NCBI GenBank assembly: GCA_029215795.1
Contig: JARDYH010000007.1
Location: 76,829,763 to 76,893,762, forward strand
Direction: 5' to 3'
DNA length: 64,000 nt
Origin: Anniella stebbinsi
Lineage: Eukaryota > Chordata > Lepidosauria > Squamata > Anniellidae
Under the pieces are notes generated by a model, which saw only the letters and a list, made by a program, of their open reading frames with translations, had not been told where the DNA came from and ran no database searches. Below are positions 56,421-64,000 of the stretch, in pieces (positions within the stretch are counted from its first letter, which is position 1; every line of letters starts with the position of its first letter). Made by a program: the position numbers and the translations under genes.

Positions 56421-58689
56421 TTGCTAATGTCTCAGAAACTATCTTCAATTAGACTTCTCTTTCTTTGAACCAGTCAGCCGGACGATGCCAATTGTCTGTT
56501 TGGTGTGTCCCTTTTCCTGTAGACGGCAGCACAAGTTGGGCACCCAGGCATGGAAAAACAATCCACATGAATAAAACCAAAACCTCCAGATGTGCTGACT
56601 TGGTAAAAGCCCACCCCCTGGAAAAGGAGCATGAAGCCTTCTGATTTTATCCAGTCGACAGCAAATTGTTTCCCCATCTTTGCAGAATGATCTCAACACA
56701 ACAGTGCTTGGTAAGAACAATAGCAACATACAGGAGGGTGGCTCTCGCTCAGAGGCAAATAGTCTGACTTCATCTGAGGGAGCTCCCTATGCTCCTATAC
56801 ATGGCCAGCATCAAGGCATGGTCGGGTACCTGTCGAGGGCCCAGACCCTCGCAGGGTCTCACTGACAAGAACACCCTGGGTGTGGTCCTCCTTTTCACCA
56901 TGGCAACTTGCAGGTTCACCTGGCTCAGACAATGGTGGTGGCAAGCAGGAGGAGTAGCCATTGAATGTAGAGTGATAATTGGAAAAGAAATGCCTAAAGA
57001 GTTGTGTGCCTTACTTGGCTGGAATGGCTGGCTGGAACTTCCAACAGGAGAATCCTTTCAGGATGGAGAATAAACTGTAACATTTTGTTACAGGTCCTAA
57101 TTGTTACCTCTACAAAATGGCTGCCATGAGAGGTGTGGCAAAGGACAAGTAACTTGCCCAAAAGTTTGAATACAAGGCAGAGGTGTAGTCTGAGGCCCAA
57201 CACACTAACCAACTCCTTTGAATTCTGGGTTTCAGCACGATCAGAAGCCTATTTCACAGCAATCCTAGCTGTTGGTAATTCCAACTGTAGACTTGGAATC
57301 TTTATTTTAAGTTTACTGTACTCAGGTTTTCTCATGTTATTCAGTAAAGTTTGATTTGTAAATACTTAATCCTGTTGCGTGTTGATTGCCGAAATGACAA
57401 CTGCACACCTAAAGAGCACTAAAAAGGACCTCTATTATACAAATGTGATTGCATATGATCCACCCCACTAACTGAGACATTTTCTTCTGGGAAATCTACT
57501 CCATGCATTCAGAAAAAATATGTGGCAGAGCTCTTTTAGGATTGTACCTATTCAGATGGAGGAGTCAGTTAATGTTTCCCTATGGAAAAGTCTCCATTCA
57601 CAAAGAAAACGAGGGTATCAAGGCTAGAACCTTTCTGTCTTAGGTGCTAGTTTTCTACACACAGAGTTTAAAATTATATCTACGGGAAGCATTCTGACAT
57701 CTGATCCCCACCCTGCAGTCTGAAGTGGCACAATCCAGGAAGGACTCCACTACATGTCTTTGCTGAATATGAAGCTTGGCCCTCAAGGGCCAAGTCAAAC
57801 AAGCAGGTGGTTCATATTTACATGCTTTCCTGCGTAAAGAATGTCTCGCTTGTAGACATCTAGCATGTCATGGCAAGTCCTTTCCCTCTAACATGCTGCT
57901 TGACATGTTTTGTGTCTGTTTGTTTCTACATAGCACACAATTCAAACATGTCACACACACACACACACACACAGAGCCGCCACCTGCATTGTCAAGTGGT
58001 ACAGTCCCAGGAGGGCCACAGCACTTTGTATGTGTCTGTTAGCTCCATGCAGATGGCCTGTGGTGCCATCGCAAGCTACACTCAGCTGCCGGCTGGTGTG
58101 AAGCGATCAGGCGCACCGAATAAGCCCGTCTGAACCCCACCAAAAGCCCTGGGCAAAAAGAAAGAGAGGAAAAGTAGCATCATTAGCTAGCAGGGCAGAT
58201 GATTTTGCAACCCGCCCCATCTGACAAGGAGGCGATGATTCCAGCTCCTTGGGCAACAGAAGAAGTCACTGAGGGCAGAACCTGCACTCAGTGTGGGGTG
58301 CAGTGGGTGACACAGATGGGCATTGTTTGATTCGTTTGGGATGAAACTAGCTTTCAGTTCCCAGAATGAGTCTGTTGCTGGAGGAAACGTTTCTGCTTGT
58401 CTCCTAATAATAACAACATATTTGTTGGTTTCAACCACATCACGCTCTTGGTGTCCAGGAAATAGGTTATAGTCGGGACAGTGCTTGGAGCAAGTGAGAG
58501 GCCATCTCACGTAAGTGAGGCAAAGGGCATATGATTGCATGTTCTTCTCTTCCCCCAGGGCAGGAAGACAGGCAGAGATGGGCTTATGGTGATCTCCTTC
58601 CATTTCCTCCTTTCTAGCAGAGGTGGAAAGAGGGTTTTGTTTAGCTACAGGCCTGGGCCAGAGAAACAGCTGACACTTGTGATGTGCAG

Positions 58690-58850
58690 CCTTTCTTAGG
58701 ACCATAGGAAGCTGCTGTAGGGTGAATCAGATCTTTGGGCCATCTAGCCCAGCACTGTCGACACTGACTGGCAGCAGCAGCTCACCACAGATTCAGGCAG
58801 GATTCCTTCCCATTCCTACCTGGAGATCCCAAGGATGAAATGTGGAACCT
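58690..58850 (-). repeat. tRNA-derived SINE, type 1, minus strand
   Basis: Plus-strand view: 'accataggaagctgctgtag', 'tctttgggccatctagccca', 'gattcaggcaggattccttc' and 'tacctggagatcccaaggat', the reverse of the SINE body at 27535-27735. Confidence 0.65.
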
Positions 58851-58868
58851 TCTGCATGCAAACTCCCC

Positions 58869-58902
58869 GTTTGCCCCCTCCCCGTTTGGGGAGGGGGCAA
58901 AC
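58869..58902. other. Perfect 15-bp hairpin
   Basis: GTTTGCCCCCTCCCC (58869-58883) pairs exactly with GGGGAGGGGGCAAAC (58888-58902) across the loop GTTT. It lies at the junction between the SINE and the dispersed repeat. Confidence 0.85.
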
Positions 58903-59594
58903 TCAACAAGCTTTCATCGGCTTGCCCCCTTGGACTTCGTTCCGTATTCTGCTAACTGGCCCAACTCAGTTTTCAGAGAGTTGCACCAATTAGCAGAGTT
59001 TCCATATTTTTCCATTTGCGAAATTTGTGCAAATTTCAATTGCAGGTTGCACAAATCATGCAAATTTGCACAAATTTTAATTGCGATTTGTGCAAATCTC
59101 TATTTCTGCAAATTGCAGCCTGACACCCCCCCCCCCCCCCGCACACACACTCTAAAAAACCTGCAAAAAGTCCCTGGAGTTTGGGGAAAACCCACAGCTT
59201 GGCTTATGAATGTAAACTGAGTCAAAGAGGCAGCAGAAATCTCTCGAGCCCCCAAAGGGCCAGATTTTGAAGCAACTAGTTTAACCACTGAGCTATGGAA
59301 AATTCCACTAGAATGAGGGTTTAACTTCTAGGAAACAGGCATTCTTGTTGTAACTCATTTTCTTTAGGGTTATATTGCACCATCTCTGAACATTGAACTG
59401 TCTGTTGTTGCTTTTGGATGTGAGAGATTTTATTGTATTAAGCATTATGCAAGCGTGACTGTTACTAATAATTTTTAAATTGATTTCTTATTGTGAAATT
59501 TCTACAAAACAAAATGGTACAAAAAAGAGGAAGAGGGGGAAAAATTGTAGAGACATAAATTTGAATTTATCAGATTCAATGCATGCATGTGAAA

Positions 59595-59597
<3 letters not shown>

Positions 59598-59626
<29 letters not shown>

Positions 59627-59651
59627 TGTGTGTGTATATATATATATATAC

Positions 59652-59690
<39 letters not shown>
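59598..59690. repeat. Compound (GT)n / (TA)n microsatellite
   Basis: GT run, then TA, CATA and TA runs in succession. Confidence 0.95.
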
Positions 59691-59695
<5 letters not shown>

Positions 59696-60299
59696 ATACA
59701 GCTTTCTAAAAATTATACATAAACTTTAACAAAAGCAGATCAAATGTCCAAATAAACAAGTATCCATTCCATTGGTTCAAAAGTTAAAATGTAAGTCTTC
59801 AATCCACTGCATAACTGAGCTTTGATCCTTCCGATGTTGAAATGTTAGTCTTTTAACTGTCAAAAATGCACAGAGAATCCATTTGTGCTGACTGTGTGCT
59901 AACTTCTGGGAAACAGGTAGGTAATTTAAAAATTGGATCGTGGCTATTATGATTTATTAGTTAAGTGTTTTGAATTAACTAATAAATAATAATAGTAAGT
60001 CTAAACCACAGGGCAAACCAGGTAGCAAAGTTAAGGAGTCAAGGAGAAGGCCAGAAGTCAAGACCAAAGACCAATCAAGAGTACAGGAGCAAGCCAGAGA
60101 CCACCACATTGACACAGATCCAGCCGTTCCTGACAAGAAGGGCAGCTTCATCCATGGAGAAAGGTGGAAGAGCAAGCAACAGCTGTCAAAGGGTGGCTTG
60201 ACATATTGCAGAGATGGAAACTGAAGTTATATTTGCTCTTTGCCACTGTGCATCAAGGCAATAATCTGTGCACATGTTATTACAAGATATAGATGTGAA

Positions 60300-60830
60300 T
60301 AAGAGAACATAGAAACATAAGAAGAGACATGTCGTATCAGACCACGGGTCCATCTAGTTCAGCATTCTGTTCACACATTGGCCAACCAGCTGTCCACTGG
60401 AAACTCTCAAGCAGGACATGAGTGCCATAGCACCCTCGCACCCATGTTCCCCAGCAACTGGAGTACAAAGGCATGCTCTGATACTGAAGGTAGCACGTAG
60501 CCATCAGGACTAGTAGCCACTGATAGCTTTCTCCTCCTCCAGGAATTTATCCAACCCCCTTTTAAAGCCATCCAAATTGATGGCCATCACTCCATCTTGT
60601 GGCAGCAAATTCCATAGTTTAACTGTGCGCTGTGTGAAGATGTCCTTCCTTTGATTTGTCCTGAACCTCCTACCAGTGAGCTTCATGGGATGACCCCACT
60701 GGGTTCTAGTATTATGGGAGAAAGAGAGAAATGTCTCCCTATTCACATTCTCCACACCGTGCATGATTCTGTACACTTCTGTCATGTCTCCCCTTAGTCT
60801 CCTTTTCTCCAAGATATGGATGAGGATCAT
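60300..60830 (-). repeat. Non-LTR retrotransposon 3' end, minus strand, long open relic
   Basis: The minus-strand frame 60830-60510 stays open for about 106 codons. It reads L-E-K-R-R-L-R-G-D-M-T-E-V-Y near its start and later L-W-N-L-L-P-Q-D, the known C-terminus of CR1-like reverse-transcriptase ORFs. The 3' tail continues to 60300 ('tcttatgtttctatgttctc' on minus). It is the best preserved of the five copies in the window. Confidence 0.8.
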
Positions 60831-60834
60831 TCAC

Positions 60835-63800
60835 AGCGTCTCCTGTCCCTGATGTAGGGCAGCTATGTGTCCCATGTTAGAGAACTATCCCCTATTTGTA
60901 GGGCTGTTGTCCAGCTGAAAGACAAAGTACCTTAACAAGGGAAAGCGGAGAAGCGGCCTTGAAGTTGCCCATCTGCTGTTAGCACCTAAGCAGATTGAGC
61001 CACTGTTTTTCCCACTATAATCAGACGTGTTGTGAATTCCTGCTCAAACGATGGTAATTATTTCTAAATTTCAGTCTATCCCCATAACTGAGTATATGCC
61101 CATTTTATGCAAATAGGCACATTCTTTTCTCCTCCTTTTTTGGTGAAGCAGTTCCTCATTTCTGGTGATGCGTCAGTGTCCACCCTGTCCTGAGGAGGTG
61201 CACATCCCATGCTCACATCCTTTTTTCCATGGCAAGTGAGGCAAAAGAATTGCACGCGTACACCTTCAGCCATGTAGGCAATGGTGTGAAATCCTCCAAG
61301 AATGCAGGCGTAAGATAATATCTCCAAAGTCATTTGGTGTGGGGCAGAGGTAACACCTACACATTTCACCACGATGCTATCTCTCAAGGGCCACCGTGGG
61401 CTGGGCGTTTCTGGGTTGCCTCTGTTGTATTCCAGGAATGGCCAATATATTAACATCTGGCTACTAGAAGGGGTGGGGGTGGTGGGGGTGGTTCATTTGT
61501 AGCCTGTGCAACAATGAAGGGCTGTTGTGATATCGGAAAGGCTAACGAGGGCATTCCACTTTAACAGCCTACGATTCTAAAGTTCCACCCAGCACAAAAC
61601 TGTATGCAAAGGGGAGTGGTTTGGATTGTGAACATTGGTCCTCCACGCGTTCCAGATCCCACCTGCACAGGGACCTGTGCTATCTCTGCTCTGCAGAAAT
61701 GTATGGTGCAGATTGTGCTACCAAGGCTACACATTTGGGAGGGATTGTAATTAGATCCCAGCACAGACGAGACCCTAATGCCAATATATAATGACAAATT
61801 AGGGCAATCTACACTCTACTGAGATGAATTCCAGGGCTGCCCCTTCCCCCAACAGAGTGACTTGGTATGCCAGCATCAGTAGCTCCGTGGCAGGATCTGT
61901 ACTACGGCTTTGAAATGGTTTAGAACAGTAGTGACAACTACTGGGGCCCAGGACACACTCCATATACAGGTTTCAAACCGTTTTCCAAGTGTCATAACTT
62001 TGATATGCCAGCATCAGTAACTCCTGGTGAGGGGATGCAGCAGCAGCAGCGCCACAACCCGTGGTTGGTGACTGTGAGCTGCCCACCGCTGTAACCACCC
62101 ACCATGCCCTGGCACAGTGTGGGGCATTGTGGGTAATTTTACATGGCAGCTTTCCAGCTCTGTAGCTCAAGAGGGTGGCTGTGTCTCCCTTACAGAGGAT
62201 GTTCCTCTACTGGGAGGGCTGACGGGGGACAGTCCTCTATTTGAAGGAATGTGAAGGGCTGTCCAGTCCAAGTCTGGTTGAAAGATAAAGGACCCTACGA
62301 AGTTGGGAGGTCAGCAGGGGCCTTGAAGGTGCCTATCCACAGCCAGCACCCAGACAGCAGACTGAACAAGGCACACAGGTAACTTGGTCATAGTCCTCCT
62401 TACAATGGTAAGATGAATTGTATTTCTTTTAAAAGATTAGCAATTATTCTTAAATCAACACCTATACACACACACACACACACACACACGCATATATATT
62501 TGCACATTTTATGCAAATCTGTACCCTTTTCGGTGATGGATATGTGGACATCCTATTAGCCAGTGTATAGACACAAGACAACTTGTTCTAAATAATTTCT
62601 GCAGACATTGTTACAACCCCATGAAGAAGACCTAACAGAAAGCAAAAGGCAGAAACGCGATGGGCTTTTTCACAATAAAGTTGTCTACAGCGTCCTGAGA
62701 CGTTTCTCCCCTTTTCTTGTTCATCTCGGATGCTTACCTGCCTCGCACCCTAGATTGGGAAACACCTGGCATGCCTTGAGCCAGCATTCCCAATAGCCAT
62801 GCTATCTGGGGTTGATGGGGGTTGTAGTCCCACACAACTGAAGGGCATCAAGTTGGGGAAGGCTGCCATAAGGGATAGATGCAAGGGGGAGGGGGGTATA
62901 AAAGTTGAACATCCTGAAGGAAATATGTGGCTGAACTATGGATCGAAATAAAATGTGAGTTTCGCTTTGTTTCCATGTGAGAATTTCTCCATCACAACTA
63001 TGAAAACATTTGCAATTTTGGGTCAGTTCTTGCCAAACCATGAAGCAAAGGAAACTCTCATTTGCACCAACCAAATTCTATAGGTACAGCTGTTCCCAAC
63101 ACGGAGAGGATCATGATGTTCTTGCTTGCCACGGAGATCCTTTCGGGGTGGGGGGAAGTGCACCTTGGATAGCTTTCTCTCACATTCAATTTTCCCCCTA
63201 AAATATCTAAAGTTCTTTTTGTCTCAGGTATGAAGACATGTGCAGATTTGGGAAAGTTGTTCCCAAGGAAATATGCTTCGCCCTGAGATCCCCGTGATAT
63301 AGAGCGGGATACAAATGTTTTAATAAATAAATTAATAAATTAATAAATTTCTTATTTTTTTTAAAAAAATGAACTGAATAAAATTCCAACCCATCCCTAA
63401 ATTGAACTGCACACAACTGCCATTTCCTAACCCCCCGACAACTTGATTTCTCAACATCCGCTGCTCTCTTTCACCTTGATCTTTTTTCCCCATTTGGATT
63501 ATTTATTGTGAAAATGTCTGATGACAGCCGCCACCCACCGTTGTACAAGTTGTACATTCTAGCACTTCCCTACTGTCAATCTGCGGCAGAGGGAGATTAA
63601 ACTGTCTCTAAGTGGAGCTAATTTCGGATTATGACACAGTTACCACAAAGTGACAAGGCGAACACACCAGTTTCTGAAAAATGCTTCCAGTTTTTATGTC
63701 ATTATGATTTGGAATGTAGGCATGGAGTTTACACCTTGTCTAAGTATGCATGTGACAAGAGCCTACCAAAGTTCACTGAGGGCATGCTGGAAGATTAGGG

Positions 63801-64000
63801 GAGGCTCCCCTCCCCCCCCCCAAAAAATAATAATCTGTGGGGCAGTAGATTAAATTTAGCAGCAGAATTCTGCCTGCTTGCTTTCTCTGGAATCTCCATC
63901 AGTAAAAAGGATAGAGAATGAAAAGCGTCATGGAGCCTGGAATATTCTCGAGCCCCCGCCCTACCCAGACCCCTTAGTGTCTGCTGCCCTGATTTCTAGG
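60835..64000. other. Intergenic stretch to the window end
   Basis: Contains a diverged nested-type fold-back element (about 61889-61990), (CA)n at 62463-62490, a fold-back repeat at 62760-62870 and an A/T-rich LINE-like tail at 63290-63350. No gene recognised. Confidence 0.5.
62463..62490. repeat. (CA)n microsatellite
   Basis: About 14 CA units. Confidence 0.95.

Larger units (their letters stand above)
56425..60299. other. Intergenic stretch, repeats only
   Basis: (CA)n at 57952-57974, a minus-strand type-1 SINE at 58690-58850, a perfect hairpin at 58869-58902, the dispersed repeat at 58870-59290, and (GT)n/(TA)n at 59598-59690. Open frames at 56445-56729 and 58187-58705 on the minus strand show no family I can recognise. 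Confidence 0.5.

Noticed and set aside
56445..56729. Minus-strand frame with C-K-D-G-E-T-I-C-C
   Set aside because: The alternative frame is equally open, the cysteine pattern matches no family I know, and no splice sites support it.
58187..58705. 172-codon minus-strand open frame
   Set aside because: No recognisable domain, no good splice or start context, and the end overlaps a SINE; probably chance.
61076..61456. 126-codon minus-strand frame with several cysteines, briefly considered as a Ly6/PLA2-inhibitor-like exon
   Set aside because: Cysteine spacing does not fit the three-finger pattern, and there is no acceptor or donor at a sensible place.

Overview
This is vertebrate nuclear DNA, most likely from a squamate reptile (a lizard). 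The reasons are spliced genes with long introns and GT...AG boundaries, two CpG islands, CR1 and other LINE 3' ends, two families of tRNA-derived SINE, many fold-back DNA transposons and long dinucleotide microsatellites. There are no operons and no prokaryotic or phage features. The order is inferred from gene and repeat character; no species can be named from the sequence alone.

Layout. At 1-6.7 kb lies sequence downstream of (probably intron 1 of) a minus-strand gene. Its first coding exon (6700-7017) sits in a CpG island and encodes an Ala/Gly/Ser-rich N-terminus that I do not recognise. From 12.6 to 33.0 kb is a complete, intact five-exon plus-strand gene for SYPL1 (synaptophysin-like 1, pantophysin), a four-span MARVEL-domain vesicle protein of 234 residues; all splice phases agree. 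From 33 to 44 kb is intergenic sequence with the SYPL1 3' UTR at its start and many repeats. From 44.3 to 50.1 kb, on the minus strand, is a five-exon trypsin/kallikrein-type serine protease locus with textbook exon phases and sizes. It is broken by an in-frame stop and a deletion of about 12 codons in exon 2 and by a one-base frameshift in exon 5, so I call it a pseudogene. Its intron 2 carries a complete 1330-bp hAT-type transposon with a perfect 8-bp target duplication; inside it are three successive palindromes of 185-191 bp. From 50.1 to 64 kb I find only repeats, including a 9 x 51 bp minisatellite that keeps one frame open, and no convincing gene.

Repeats dominate. There are two inverted copies (10.4 and 14.2 kb) of a roughly 340-bp element with CCTCTACAAG ends and a shared small ORF. 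Several GTTCAGACAACAC-type MITEs are present, as are fold-back elements with TA duplications (one containing a second nested fold-back), and LINE tails, one of which has been split by a CR1 copy. The genes do not form a pathway. SYPL1 and the unidentified gene are divergent, about 5.9 kb apart, each with its own CpG island.
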